Below, piece by piece: positions 6,265-6,320 of a stretch of 6,320 nucleotides of DNA. The stretch lies in contig JAAEQP010000975.1 in assembly GCA_024231375.1 (NCBI GenBank), positions 1 through 6,320 of the forward strand, written 5' to 3'. Positions within the stretch are counted from its first letter, which is position 1, and every line of letters starts with the position of its first letter. The notes under the pieces are model-generated. The model was given only the letters and a program-made list of their open reading frames with translations, searched no databases and was not told the origin of the DNA. This DNA comes from a bacterium. GTDB taxonomy: Bacteria; Hydrogenedentota; Hydrogenedentia; Hydrogenedentiales; SLHB01. The position numbers and the translations under genes were made by a program.

Positions 6265-6320
6265 GGGGCGCGGCCAGAAAGTAGGCAAGCGTCCTAAGTA
6301 CGTTTCTTTCGCCTCTGTAA

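Larger units (their letters stand above)
6080..6320. other. Leader/intergenic region upstream of the nucleotidase gene
   Basis: These 241 bases run from the nucleotidase start to the window edge. I recognise no gene here. A minus-strand frame (6055-6243, 62 residues) and the end of a plus-strand frame (5765-6265) cross it, but neither has a recognisable domain, and both mostly or partly overlap the nucleotidase gene. The supported content is a ribosome binding site, a candidate extended -10 element and a perfect palindrome. Confidence 0.55.

Noticed and set aside
5765..6265. Plus-strand frame of 166 codons reaching the right intergenic region
   Set aside because: About two-thirds is antisense to the nucleotidase gene and the remainder shows no domain or ribosome binding site.

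Overview
This 6.3-kb, GC-rich window carries four convincing protein-coding genes in two convergent pairs. I see no RNA gene, mobile element or CRISPR array. The combination suggests a bacterium of the Planctomycetes, Lentisphaerae or Hydrogenedentes kind. It includes a Tat-exported FGly sulfatase, an exported HEAT-repeat protein ending in a Trp-Trp motif, and a uroporphyrinogen-decarboxylase-like protein that lacks the HemE signature. This taxonomic guess rests on gene content only and is tentative.

Plus strand: positions 1-349 are non-coding or unrecognised and include a run of nine G. A complete sulfatase follows (350-1828) with a twin-arginine signal and an intact Cys-type active site. 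After a 74-base gap comes a GTG-started HEAT-repeat protein (1903-3561) with an N-terminal membrane or signal segment. These two may be co-transcribed.

Minus strand, read from the right edge: a leader of about 240 bases (6080-6320) holds a candidate extended -10 element and a perfect 12-bp palindrome. Next is a secreted 5'-nucleotidase/metallophosphoesterase (6079-4607). After 39 bases comes a URO-D superfamily protein (4567-3584), very probably in the same operon. The two gene pairs meet tail to tail with only 22 bases between stop codons and no obvious intrinsic terminator.

Functionally, three of the four products look exported. Two are hydrolases that release sulfate or phosphate from extracellular or periplasmic organic esters, and the HEAT protein is a likely scaffold. 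The URO-D-like protein is cytoplasmic and may be a methyltransferase-type enzyme rather than a haem-synthesis enzyme. I do not see a clearly new multi-gene system. The points most worth a second look are the altered putative metal-site motif of the URO-D-like protein, its pairing with an exported nucleotidase, the divergent C-terminal half of that nucleotidase, the HEAT protein's C-terminal motif, and the palindrome at the right edge.
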